In this document: in pieces, positions 1 through 8,545 of the stretch
Position numbering within the stretch: the first letter of the stretch is position 1
Layout of the letters: every line of letters begins with the position of its first letter
From: CALBTQ01 sp036743315
GTDB lineage: Bacteria > Lernaellota > Lernaellaia > Lernaellales > Lernaellaceae
Assembly (NCBI GenBank): GCA_036743315.1
Contig: DAINPV010000003.1
Location: 1 to 41,563 of the forward strand
Reading direction: 5' to 3'
DNA length: 41,563 bases
Notes under the pieces: generated by a model
Seen by the model: only the letters and a program-made list of their open reading frames with translations
What the model was told of the DNA's origin: nothing
The model's database searches: none
Position numbers and translations under genes: made by a program

Positions 1-70
1 CGCCGTCGCCGAAATCCCATTCCCGGCCGGTCGGCTCGCAGCCGCCGTAGAGCGAGGTCAGGTCGGTGAA

Positions 71-445
<375 letters not shown>

Positions 446-459
446 CCGCTAGCAAAAAC

Positions 460-490
460 AAAAAAGGCGGGGACTTTCCCCGCCTTTTTT
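460..490. terminator. Rho-independent terminator, probably bidirectional
   Basis: A 14-bp perfect stem (460-473 with 477-490) and a 3-base loop. Six A residues lead into GGCGGGG and the other arm ends CCCCGCC followed by six T residues. The A and T flanks make it usable in both directions. It lies between the stop of the PKD gene (445) and the end of the convergent efflux operon (554), so it can end both transcripts. Confidence 0.92.
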
Positions 491-553
491 ATTTAACTAC
501 CGCTCTGCCCCCTGGGCCTCTCCCTGCTTTTTTTATATATCCACTACTGCTTG

Positions 554-1039
554 TCACTCATCACTTTGAACTTTTAACTGCCTTTGGATCCACCGCACAA
601 GATTTTCCCCCGCCCGGCCGCCGATGTGCTTTTTCGCCTGTTTGACGATATTACAATGCGGGTACGGCGCTTCGTGCAGGGTCGCCCAGTCGTACACGTA
701 GGGAAACGCAAAACAGGCTTGCGGCCGACGGTGCGGCGCGGTGGCGAACAACGTACACGAATTGGTCGCGGCGTCGAAAGCGCGGCAGGTGAACCACGAC
801 CCTTCCGCGGTCGGCGGCGGATCGTTCAACGGCACGAAATACTCCAACACTGCCCCCAGGTCCGGCGGCAGGCCGTCCGCATCGCCGGCGCGCCATCGCC
901 GCTCCCACTCGCGCAAGGTTTCGTCGGTGACGCTTAGAAAAAACGCGCGGCAGCAAGTGCCGCAACGGGCGCAGGCGATCGAGGTCGGAATGTCGTCGGG
1001 CACGCGAATCGCGCCCCAGGGCGTGTCGATCAGCGCCAT
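554..1039 (-). CDS. YkgJ-type cysteine cluster protein (CxxCxxCC)
   Basis: A 161-residue soluble protein with a CxxCxxCC motif at residues 23-30 (CARCGTCC) and further cysteines in TCRAFD, NSCTLF, QACFAFP and PHCNIV. This is the pattern of the YkgJ/UPF0153 family, whose conserved cysteines are thought to bind Zn or an Fe-S cluster. The biochemical role of the family is not established. It is the last gene of the operon, starting 15 bases after the RND pump stop, with a GGAG-type site overlapping that gap. Sharing a transcript with an efflux pump does not by itself show a role in efflux. Start at ATG 1039 gives the usual family N-terminus, a short lead-in before the cluster. Confidence 0.85.
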   Translation of the reverse strand: MALIDTPWGAIRVPDDIPTSIACARCGTCCRAFFLSVTDETLREWERRWRAGDADGLPPDLGAVLEYFVPLNDPPPTAEGSWFTCRAFDAATNSCTLFATAPHRRPQACFAFPYVYDWATLHEAPYPHCNIVKQAKKHIGGRAGENLVRWIQRQLKVQSDE

Positions 1040-1054
1040 GAACGTCCGCTCCGC

Positions 1055-4000
1055 TTAGGCGATCGACGCCGCGGCGGCCTTCGCCGCCCGCTTCAACCGC
1101 TTCTTTTCCTTGCGCCGTTGCCGCCAGGCGGGGATGTCGTCGATCATAATGCGGTAGATGCACGGGATGACGAACAAGGTCATCAGCGTCGAAGCCGCAA
1201 TGCCCCAGACGATCACCGCCGCCAACGGCGCCCAGCTTTCGCTGCGGCCGCCCAGGCCCACCGCGGTCGGCAGCAGGCCGCCGATGGTTGTCAGGCTCGT
1301 CAGCAGGATCGGCCGTAGGCGCAGCCGCCCCGCGCGTAATAAGCTCGACCATTTGCCATCGCCGCTCGCGCGCGATTTGTTGATGAAGTCGATCATCACG
1401 ATCGCGTCGTTCACCGCGACGCCCGCCAGCGCGACCATGCCGTAGAGCGTCACGATCGACAGCGGACTGCCCGACACCAACAGACCGATCATGGCGCCGA
1501 TGAACGCGAACGGAATGGTGAACAAGATGATGATCGGCTGGAAGAAACTTTTGAACTGGCCGCCGAGGATGACGAAAATCAAAAACACGCCGATCAGAAA
1601 CAAGCGCTGCAGCGACGCGAACGATTCCTGAAACTCCTTGTACTGCCCGCTCATGTCCAGATGATAGCCCGGATACCGCTTGGCCATCTCGTTCTGCCAG
1701 AATTGCGTGATCTGCGCATTGATGCCGTACAGTTGATTCGCATACTCCGGTGCGATGTCCGCCGACACCAGAATGTACCGCTCCTGATCCATCCGCTCGA
1801 TCGAGGGCCACGCGTCGACCACCGCCGTGTGCGCCACCGCCTTGAACGGCACCCACACCACCTGGCCGGTCGCCGTTCGGCCCGGGATCTTGAGCCGATC
1901 CAGCGAGTTCATCTCCCTTTCATATCGGCGCGGATAGCGCACCAGCACTTCGACCTCGTCGTTGCCGTCGCGATAGGTTGTGGTAATCAACCCCTCGAAT
2001 GCCGTGCGTAAAAACGACGCCACGCTCTGCAGGTCCAACCCGTAGTATGCCGCCGCCGCCTCGTCGACGGTCACGCGCACTTCCTTCTTCTGGCTTTTCC
2101 AGTTGTCTTGGATGTCCACCACGCCGGGAATCGTCTTGAGCTTCTGTTTGAGCAGGTCGGCAATTTCGATCAGCGGTCCGAAGTCGCGTCCCAGAATGCG
2201 CACCTCGATCGGCCTTCCCGTCGGCGGGCCGCCATGCGCTTTTTGGAAACGCAGCTTTTCCAGCCCCGGCACCACGCCGATCCGCTGGCGCAGATCGTCG
2301 ATGATCTCGTCCAACGGTCGCCGTCCTTCTTTCTTGGACACCAGTTCCAAGGACATCTCGCCCACGTTGCTGGAGAAAACCCAGTCCGTCTCCGTGCGCA
2401 TCAGGCCGACGATGCCCTGCACCGATTTGACCTCGCTCGCCGGCAATTGGCCCGCCGCGCGCTCGACATGCTCGACGATCTTCCCCGTCTCCTCCAAGCT
2501 GGTCCCCGAGGGCATTTCGACAAACACCTGGAACAGGTTGATCTCCTCGTCGCCGAACAACTCGACGCCCACCACCGGCACCACCATGCCCGCGGCGATC
2601 AGCAACAAAAACACGCCGCCCAGCACCCAGCCGCGCCGGCGCAGCAATTTGCTCAGGAAGTGACTGTACTGCCGCGTCATCGACCGCAACCAAAGCGGCG
2701 ACGCCGCGGGCTTGGTTTTCTTGCTCGTCCACTCGGCAAAATGCGACGGAAGAATGATGAACGCCTCGACCGTGCTCGCCGCCAGCACCAGGCATACGAT
2801 GATCGGGATGATCCGCATGAACTTGCCCATGATCCCGGGCATCAGCATCAACGGCAAAAACGCCGCCACCGTGGTCAGCGTCGCCGAAAGGACCGGCATG
2901 GCCACCTCGTGCGTGCCTTCCAGCGCCGCCTGGCGTAGCGGCTTGCCCATCTGGTAATGGCGGTAACAGTTCTCGACGATGATGATCGCGTCGTCGACCA
3001 CGATGCCCAGGACCAGAATCAGCCCGAACAGCGAGTTCCCGTTGAGCGAATTGCCCGAGTAGTACATGAAAATGAACGTGGTCAAAAACGTAACCGGAAT
3101 GCCCAGGGCGACGAACAGCGCGTTGCGCGCGCCGATCGCCAGGTACAAAAAGATGATCACCAGAATCAAGCCGAGCACCGCGTTGTTGCGCAACACGTCC
3201 ATGATTTCCTTGATCTCGATCGACGTGTCGCCGCTCAGCACGATCTGCGCGCCCGCCGGCAGCGTCGGCTGCACCTCCGCCACCAGTCGCTTGATGTCCT
3301 CGATGATCGAGATCGTGCTCGCCGAAGCGCGCTTGGAAACGTTGATCGACACCGACGGCTGGCCGTTCAGATGCACCATCGTGCGCACCTCTTCGAAACC
3401 ATCAGTCACCAACGCCACGTCGCCGATCGTCAGCGCGTTGCCGCCCGGTTGCGAACGCACCACCACGCGCCGGATGCGGTCGGCGTCTTCGAAACGGCCG
3501 ATCGTGCGCAACAGGAATTCCTCGCGCCCCGCCTCCACCTTGCCCGCCGGAACGTTGCGGTTGGACGCGGCCAGCGCCAGCGCCACCATGTCCGGCGTCA
3601 GCGAATGCGCTTCCAGCTTTTCCGGATCGACCTCGATCCACACCTGCCGCTCGTTCGTGCCGGTCATCTCGGCCTTGGCCACGCCGTCGATCATCATCAC
3701 GCGCCGCCGCAGGTCGGTGATCAAATGCCGCAGCTCCATGTCCGTCAGCGGCCCGCCCAGGTTGATCGTCACCAGCGGAATCATCTCGGTCGTGTCGAAT
3801 TCGCTGTAGTAAATGTCGTCCACGTCCTCCGGCAGGTTTTGCACGCGGTCGACTTCGGCTTTCAAATCCAGGAAGCGCATGCGGAACAGCTCGTCGCTGA
3901 TCGTGCCGAACTTGACCATGATGAACGCGGCGCCCTCGCTCGATTGGCTGTAAACCTCTTCGATGTCGCGGACGTCCTGGATCTCTTCCTCGATCGGAAT

Positions 4001-4195
4001 GGTGACCAGTTGCTCGATTTCTTCGCTGGAGGCGCCTGGCCAGGGCACGATGATGAACGCCCAGTTGAACTTCACCTCGCTGACCAGTTCGCGCGGCAGA
4101 TCGAAAAACGCGAACAGACCGGTGATGATCACCGTCGCCATCAGGATGTTCACCAGGACCGGATTGTCGATCGAAATTTTGATGATGGCGCGCAT
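1055..4195 (-). CDS. RND efflux transporter, inner-membrane permease
   Basis: A 1046-residue proton-driven pump of the AcrB/MexF-like RND superfamily, full length for the family. It has a first transmembrane helix at about residues 10-30, a large periplasmic porter domain, a helix cluster at about 335-480, a second periplasmic domain, and a final helix cluster at about 860-1020. Helix 4 carries GIVVDDAIIIVEN with the paired Asp of the proton relay. The C-terminal half repeats the fold (VALAGVAVNDAIVMIDF). The end is Lys/Arg/Ala-rich and cytoplasmic. It starts 3 bases after the adaptor stop with GGAGGG in the overlap, so adaptor and pump are co-translated. The substrate cannot be read from sequence. 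Candidates are lipophilic drugs, dyes or endogenous lipids, as for other PadR-linked pumps. Confidence 0.95.
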   Translation of the reverse strand: MRAIIKISIDNPVLVNILMATVIITGLFAFFDLPRELVSEVKFNWAFIIVPWPGASSEEIEQLVTIPIEEEIQDVRDIEEVYSQSSEGAAFIMVKFGTISDELFRMRFLDLKAEVDRVQNLPEDVDDIYYSEFDTTEMIPLVTINLGGPLTDMELRHLITDLRRRVMMIDGVAKAEMTGTNERQVWIEVDPEKLEAHSLTPDMVALALAASNRNVPAGKVEAGREEFLLRTIGRFEDADRIRRVVVRSQPGGNALTIGDVALVTDGFEEVRTMVHLNGQPSVSINVSKRASASTISIIEDIKRLVAEVQPTLPAGAQIVLSGDTSIEIKEIMDVLRNNAVLGLILVIIFLYLAIGARNALFVALGIPVTFLTTFIFMYYSGNSLNGNSLFGLILVLGIVVDDAIIIVENCYRHYQMGKPLRQAALEGTHEVAMPVLSATLTTVAAFLPLMLMPGIMGKFMRIIPIIVCLVLAASTVEAFIILPSHFAEWTSKKTKPAASPLWLRSMTRQYSHFLSKLLRRRGWVLGGVFLLLIAAGMVVPVVGVELFGDEEINLFQVFVEMPSGTSLEETGKIVEHVERAAGQLPASEVKSVQGIVGLMRTETDWVFSSNVGEMSLELVSKKEGRRPLDEIIDDLRQRIGVVPGLEKLRFQKAHGGPPTGRPIEVRILGRDFGPLIEIADLLKQKLKTIPGVVDIQDNWKSQKKEVRVTVDEAAAAYYGLDLQSVASFLRTAFEGLITTTYRDGNDEVEVLVRYPRRYEREMNSLDRLKIPGRTATGQVVWVPFKAVAHTAVVDAWPSIERMDQERYILVSADIAPEYANQLYGINAQITQFWQNEMAKRYPGYHLDMSGQYKEFQESFASLQRLFLIGVFLIFVILGGQFKSFFQPIIILFTIPFAFIGAMIGLLVSGSPLSIVTLYGMVALAGVAVNDAIVMIDFINKSRASGDGKWSSLLRAGRLRLRPILLTSLTTIGGLLPTAVGLGGRSESWAPLAAVIVWGIAASTLMTLFVIPCIYRIMIDDIPAWRQRRKEKKRLKRAAKAAAASIA

Positions 4196-4198
4196 CGA

Positions 4199-5419
4199 TC
4201 AACCCTCCGTGGGTTGACGGTCGGCGGGCGTCGCCTCGGCGGCGGGCGTCGCCTCGGCGGTCGGCGGCTCCACGCGCACGCCGTCGCGATGGACGATCTG
4301 CAACTTGCTGCCGTCGTTGATCGACCGCTGCCCGATCACCACCAGTAGCTCGCCGGCGGATAAACCTTCTTCGACCAGCACCCGCTCGCCGTCGCGCGAC
4401 CCGAGTTTGAGCGGCCGCGCCTGCGCGACATAACCGCCCTCGGCTTTCACGGCGACGTACGCGCCCTGCCGGCCGTTGAGTTGCACGACCTGGTCCCGCA
4501 CGATCGCGATGCTCTCCGGAATCCGCGCCAACTCGACGGCCGCCGCACAACGCATCCCGGCCATCAACCGTCCGTCGGCGTTGTCCAACTCGACCCGCAC
4601 CGGGAACGAACCGCTGGCTTTGTCGGCCGCCACGCCCACGCGTGTCACGCGGCCGGTGAATTCTTCGTCGTCCAGCGCGGGCAGCGTCAGTTCGACCGGC
4701 ATGCCCGCCTGCACGCGCATTACTTCCATTTCCGACAGGGCCAAATCGATTTTCAGCACCGTGTCCTTGACCGCCGTCAGAAGCGGCGTGCCCGGCGCGG
4801 CCAGTTCGCCGATGGAAGCCGTGCGCGCGCTCACCCGGCCGGAGAATGGCGCGCGGATCACCGTCTCGTTCAGATTGCGCGCGGCCAACCCGAAGGACGC
4901 TTCGGCCAGTTGCCGCCGCGCCGTCGCCGCCTCGTGCTGGGTGCGGATCTGGTCCATCTCGGCCTGCGAAATATGCCCCTTGGCAAACAACTTTTTCGCA
5001 CGGTCATAATCCTCGTCGGCCAGCTTGGCCGCCGATTTCGCCGCGGACAATTCTGCCGCGGCGCTCTGCCGGGTCAGCGCATAGGTCGCCTGATCCAGCA
5101 CGACTAGCGCCTGCCCCTGGCGTACTGCGTCGCCCAGATCGGCGCGGATGGCCCGCACCTTGGCCGACACTTCGGCGGTCAGCACGGCTTCCTCCTGCGC
5201 CTGCAGAATGCCCGTGGCCGTGATGCGCTCGACGAACAGATCCGGCTCGACCGTGCGCACGTCCACCGGCCAGGCTTCGCGCTGACGGTCGCCGCCCAGT
5301 TTTTCCGCGACCCGCACGTTGCGGTTGTAATAAGCAAAAGCGATCGCCGCGGCCAGCACACCCAACAAAACCAACACCACCAGCCGCCGCCGTCCGTTCC
5401 CCGTCCGGTTCGCTATCAT
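4199..5419 (-). CDS. RND efflux periplasmic adaptor (HlyD/MFP family)
   Basis: A 406-residue membrane-fusion protein linking the RND pump to the TolC-like channel. It has an N-terminal membrane anchor (VVLVLLGVLAAAIAFAYY), a lipoyl half-motif around ATGILQAQEEAVLTAEVSAK, an alpha-helical hairpin rich in Ala, Lys and Glu, the second lipoyl half (RAPFSGRVSARTASIGELA), then beta-barrel and membrane-proximal domains. I chose ATG 5419 over the in-frame GTG 5437 because AAGGGA lies six bases before it. The end carries an imperfect repeat of EATPA. The gene lies between the channel and pump genes, 27 bases after the channel stop and 3 bases before the pump start. Confidence 0.93.
   Translation of the reverse strand: MIANRTGNGRRRLVVLVLLGVLAAAIAFAYYNRNVRVAEKLGGDRQREAWPVDVRTVEPDLFVERITATGILQAQEEAVLTAEVSAKVRAIRADLGDAVRQGQALVVLDQATYALTRQSAAAELSAAKSAAKLADEDYDRAKKLFAKGHISQAEMDQIRTQHEAATARRQLAEASFGLAARNLNETVIRAPFSGRVSARTASIGELAAPGTPLLTAVKDTVLKIDLALSEMEVMRVQAGMPVELTLPALDDEEFTGRVTRVGVAADKASGSFPVRVELDNADGRLMAGMRCAAAVELARIPESIAIVRDQVVQLNGRQGAYVAVKAEGGYVAQARPLKLGSRDGERVLVEEGLSAGELLVVIGQRSINDGSKLQIVHRDGVRVEPPTAEATPAAEATPADRQPTEG
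4222..4257. repeat. Two tandem 18-bp copies in adaptor C-terminus
   Basis: An 18-bp unit (CGGCGGGCGTCGCCTCGG) occurs twice without a gap at 4222-4239 and 4240-4257. It encodes the repeated Ala/Thr/Pro/Glu tail of the adaptor. It is likely replication slippage in a disordered tail. Confidence 0.85.
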
Positions 5420-5446
5420 GCACAATCCCTTATTCACTAAAAAAAA

Positions 5447-6790
5447 TTATTCGGCTTTCGCCGTCACGTATTCCCATTCGGCCATCGCCGTGTTGAAGTC
5501 GCTGATCGCCGCAATCAAATTCGACTGCGCGTTTTTATACGCCAACTGCGCGTCCAGCAACTCGAGGTTGGTCGCCATCCCCAGTTCGCTGCGGTTGTTG
5601 ACGATCTCCAAATTCGCCGCGGCGTGCTTCTTCGCCTTCAACGCCGACACCACGCGCAACCGCGCGGCGCGTAAATTCAGTTTCGCCGCGTAGGTGCGCT
5701 GCAGGAACGTGCGCTCGTACGATTCCGCGCCCATGCGCGTGGCCTGTGTCGTCCGGCACGACCGGCCGATGCCGCCGATCGCCCCGAAGCTCTGGAACAG
5801 CGGAATCTCCACACTGATGCCCATCGTCCAGGACGTGTCCTCGTCCGGCGCCATCGTATCGTTGGTTTCCCAGCTGTAGTTGTAGCTGAAATTGACGTTG
5901 GGCAGCAGCGCGCCCACCGATTCCGCCGTGCCGATCTTGGCCAGCGTGACGTTGTTTTCCTCGGCCTGCACCGCCGGATGCCCGCCGACGCTCAACTGAT
6001 CCTGCGCGCCCGCCAACGCCGCATCCTCGGCGACCAGCAACTGCTGCGGATCGACCTCCACGTTCATCTCCGGCAGGTCGTAGGTCGTCGTCACCGGTTC
6101 GCCCACCACTTGCGCCAGGGCCATGCGCGACTGCGCCAGCGCGTTCTCCGCCTCGGCCACCGCGCCTTCCGCGCTCGCCGCCTCGGCCTCCCAGCGCAGC
6201 ACGTCGCTGACGGTCACCCGCCCGACGTCCTGCTGCGCCTTGACCAACGCCAGCGACTGTTGCGCCAGCGCCAGCGACTCCTGCGCCACGCGCACCAGCT
6301 CCTTGGCCGACAGCGCGCCGTAGTAAGCCTTCTTCACTTCCAGCGACACCTGCAGTTTTGCGTCCTGCGCGGTCAGCTTGGCCGATTCGCGCGACACGAC
6401 CGCCGAGTGAATCGTCGCGTATTCGCGCATGCCGTTGAAAATCGGCTGCACCACGCTGATCGAACTCGAGTAGTTGTCCTCGAACAACGACGGTTCGGCG
6501 TTCGGATTGTACATCCGGGTCATTTCCAACGCTTCGTCGGCCGCGTCCAGCGTGTCCTGGTCCGGGCGCATCCAGGTCGTGTTGTAATACACGTGCGGCA
6601 GCCAGACCGAGATCGACTCGCCCAGACCCCAGTCCGTCGCCGAGGCGCTGTACTGCGCCGCCTGCAATGAGCGGTTGTTTTCCAAGGCGATCTCGATCGC
6701 CCGCTCCAAGGTCAACTCCTCCGCCCGTGCCGACGCGGCGATCATCAGCACGATCAGCAACAACACGGCCACCGACGCCCCTTTGTTCAT
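5447..6790 (-). CDS. TolC-family outer-membrane efflux channel
   Basis: A 447-residue outer-membrane efflux protein of the TolC/OprM superfamily. It has a cleavable signal peptide (hydrophobic core AVLLLIVLMIAA, cleavage after SARA) and the start LTLERAIEIALENNRSLQAA typical of the family. Two long helical repeats are each rich in Ala, Gln and Glu. The first includes KKAYYGALSAKELVRVAQES and the second NRSELGMATNLELLDAQLAY. There is no lipobox, so it is not an acylated OprM-type channel. It overlaps the PadR regulator by four bases (ATGA), indicating translational coupling, and is followed by adaptor and pump. It should form the outer-membrane duct of the tripartite complex. Confidence 0.93.
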   Translation of the reverse strand: MNKGASVAVLLLIVLMIAASARAEELTLERAIEIALENNRSLQAAQYSASATDWGLGESISVWLPHVYYNTTWMRPDQDTLDAADEALEMTRMYNPNAEPSLFEDNYSSSISVVQPIFNGMREYATIHSAVVSRESAKLTAQDAKLQVSLEVKKAYYGALSAKELVRVAQESLALAQQSLALVKAQQDVGRVTVSDVLRWEAEAASAEGAVAEAENALAQSRMALAQVVGEPVTTTYDLPEMNVEVDPQQLLVAEDAALAGAQDQLSVGGHPAVQAEENNVTLAKIGTAESVGALLPNVNFSYNYSWETNDTMAPDEDTSWTMGISVEIPLFQSFGAIGGIGRSCRTTQATRMGAESYERTFLQRTYAAKLNLRAARLRVVSALKAKKHAAANLEIVNNRSELGMATNLELLDAQLAYKNAQSNLIAAISDFNTAMAEWEYVTAKAE

Positions 6791-7449
6791 CGCTGGTTCT
6801 CCTTCCGCTTGAAACGAGCGAGAAATTCCTTCTCCATGGCCGCCAGTTCTTTTTGCCCTTCGATGTTGAATTCGATGTCCACGTCGAGAAAATCGCCCAA
6901 CGTCTTGCCCTCGTACAGGTCCCTGGTTTCCACGAAATCGGCCAACTCGATCAGGTATTCATACTCCGCCTGCAAATGCGTGACCTGGTGCTTCTCCAGC
7001 ATCATTACGATCTCCGGCAAATGAGGATTGCGCGCCATGAACGATTTCTGGTCGGTCAAGAATTGAATCGTCGCTTTCATCATCTCCGCCCGGCCACGCA
7101 GAATCTCGACCATCCGGTCCTGGTCGACGTGCCAGCCGAAAAACAAGCCCATGTCCAACGGCATGAAAAACTTGTGAATTTTGGTCAGATTCTCTTCCAG
7201 CATCACCAGGAACGCCGCTCGGCCCTTGTCGGTGATGCGATACACCGTGCGCGCCGGATTGCTGCCCTCTTTCTCGCGCCGCACCGGCTCCACCAGATTC
7301 TCGTGGGCCAGCCGTTCCAAGGCATAGTAAATGGACCCGAACTTGATATCGGTCCAGTCGCCCATAAAGCGTTCCATTACCTTCTTCAGTTCATAACCGT
7401 AAAAATCTTTCTCGCGCAGAAAACCCAAAATCGCCAATTGTACGCTCAT
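6787..7449 (-). CDS. PadR-family transcriptional regulator
   Basis: A 220-residue DNA-binding repressor, first gene of the efflux operon. Residues 1-85 form the PadR winged helix: LAILGFLREKDFYGYELKK, then KFGSIYYALERLAHENLV as recognition helix, then RTVYRITDKGRAAFL as wing. The rest is a long helical dimerization and ligand-sensing domain (PadR C-terminal type) with DMGLFFGW and a coiled-coil-like stretch. PadR proteins typically repress their own operon and release DNA on binding an aromatic compound or drug. Here the gene is read from a promoter whose -10 overlaps a dyad, and its stop overlaps the channel start, so autoregulation of the whole pump is the simplest reading. The inducer is unknown. 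Confidence 0.93.
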   Translation of the reverse strand: MSVQLAILGFLREKDFYGYELKKVMERFMGDWTDIKFGSIYYALERLAHENLVEPVRREKEGSNPARTVYRITDKGRAAFLVMLEENLTKIHKFFMPLDMGLFFGWHVDQDRMVEILRGRAEMMKATIQFLTDQKSFMARNPHLPEIVMMLEKHQVTHLQAEYEYLIELADFVETRDLYEGKTLGDFLDVDIEFNIEGQKELAAMEKEFLARFKRKENQR

Positions 7450-7495
7450 CGTATAACGCCTCTGTGTTGGTGTGATCCGGTAGCATCCTCAAGTA

Positions 7496-7506
7496 TTTGG
7501 ACCAAA
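7496..7506. promoter_or_regulatory. Candidate PadR operator dyad
   Basis: An 11-bp perfect inverted repeat with one central base, TTTGG-N-CCAAA. It overlaps the -10 hexamer of the predicted efflux-operon promoter and lies 47 bases upstream of the PadR start. Position and symmetry fit an autorepression site. Assignment to PadR is inference. Confidence 0.5.
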
Positions 7507-7531
7507 CTATGCAAAAATAAATATATGTCAA
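7504..7531 (-). promoter_or_regulatory. Sigma70-type promoter of the padR-efflux operon
   Basis: On the minus strand, TTGACA (7526-7531) is a perfect -35. A 16-base AT-rich spacer follows, then TAGTTT (7504-7509) as a weak -10. The surrounding sequence is distinctly AT-rich compared with the coding regions. It drives padR, the channel, adaptor, pump and cysteine-cluster genes. Confidence 0.6.
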
Positions 7532-7607
7532 CCGGACATCCTATTTGCTCAATGCAGCGATTCGGGTTACCTTCTCAGCAAATCGCAATTCCCCAGAGGT
7601 GTCCCTG

Positions 7608-8540
7608 GTGCGAAAATTCATCATTTTGTTCCTGCCGCTTCTCCTCCTGTTCGCCGCTTGCGTGCCGCGGGAAACCGACTACCTGCGCGCCGTGCTGCAG
7701 TTCGCCGACGCCCAACCCACCGTGCTGTTGCTGACCTTGCCGGACCGCCTGAACCTCGTCACCGTGCATCCGACCCTCGCCGGGCCGGCCGAAACCCAAC
7801 TGGAAACGGTAACCGCGGCGCTCGACTTGAGTGAGCTGGGGCCGCTGTGGGCCGACCGCCTGCCGCGCACCCTGAACTTTTTCCGCGACGTGCGCTTCGT
7901 CGCCTCCGCTCCCGCCGGCGCTCTGGTGCAACGCCTGGCGGCCGATCCGCGCCGCGCCGGGCGGTCGGGCTATCGCTTGCTGGAGCCTTACCGTCCCGCG
8001 CCCCCGGCCCGCGAGCAACTGGCCGCGCCGCCGCCCGCCGAAGTCGATCTCGATGATCCTCGCGCCGAGCAGAGCCTGCTGCGCGTCGAAGTGCCGGTCA
8101 ACCATCTGCCCACGCCCCGCTGGCGAGCCTTCTCGCCACAACGGATCGCCGAACAATTCCACGCCGACCTGCTCCTGCTGATCGGCTTGGATCATGTCTC
8201 TGTCTTTAACACCGGGGAACGCCCGAAAGTTCACTACCAAATGAGCGCGGCGCTGGTCGATTTACGCCGGCCGCTGCTCGCCGCTTCCTTCACCCTGCCC
8301 CTCGACGGCAACCGCGTGGGCGGACCCGGCGGGGTCGAAGCCGCTCTCTGCAAGAATATCGATGAACTGCGCGCCGACGATTGGCGGGCGCTGCGGCAAA
8401 TGCTCGCCCCCCTCGGCGAGCGTTACGGTTACCTGCTGGCCACGCAAATGGGCTGGATCGGTGAAAGCCGCCTCGCCGAACAGGCCGTGCTCTGGCAGAA
8501 GGAAAACGAACAGGCGCTGCAGCGGCTGCGCGGCGACTGA
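7608..8540 (+). CDS. Predicted lipoprotein of unknown function
   Basis: A 310-residue exported lipoprotein. I chose GTG 7608 rather than the ATG at 7545. It is preceded by AGAGGTG at normal spacing and gives an ideal lipoprotein signal (MRKFIILFLPLLLLF, then FAAC with the acylated Cys at residue 18). The mature part has no motif I recognise. It alternates Leu/Val-rich strands with Pro/Ala-rich loops. There is a central PAPPAREQLAAPPPAEVDL linker near residue 130, then a more regular domain containing DLLLLIGLDHVSVFNTGE and the end of the gene. It is divergent from the padR operon and shares its 158-bp upstream region. It is convergent with the following hydrolase gene, with a gap of only 5 bases. 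Confidence 0.75.
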   Translation: MRKFIILFLPLLLLFAACVPRETDYLRAVLQFADAQPTVLLLTLPDRLNLVTVHPTLAGPAETQLETVTAALDLSELGPLWADRLPRTLNFFRDVRFVASAPAGALVQRLAADPRRAGRSGYRLLEPYRPAPPAREQLAAPPPAEVDLDDPRAEQSLLRVEVPVNHLPTPRWRAFSPQRIAEQFHADLLLLIGLDHVSVFNTGERPKVHYQMSAALVDLRRPLLAASFTLPLDGNRVGGPGGVEAALCKNIDELRADDWRALRQMLAPLGERYGYLLATQMGWIGESRLAEQAVLWQKENEQALQRLRGD

Positions 8541-8545
8541 ACCGG

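Noticed and set aside
2957..4348. 463-codon plus-strand open frame opposite the RND pump
   Set aside because: Composition is Arg, His, Gln and Asp-heavy without any domain. It mirrors the codon bias of the real pump gene on the minus strand.
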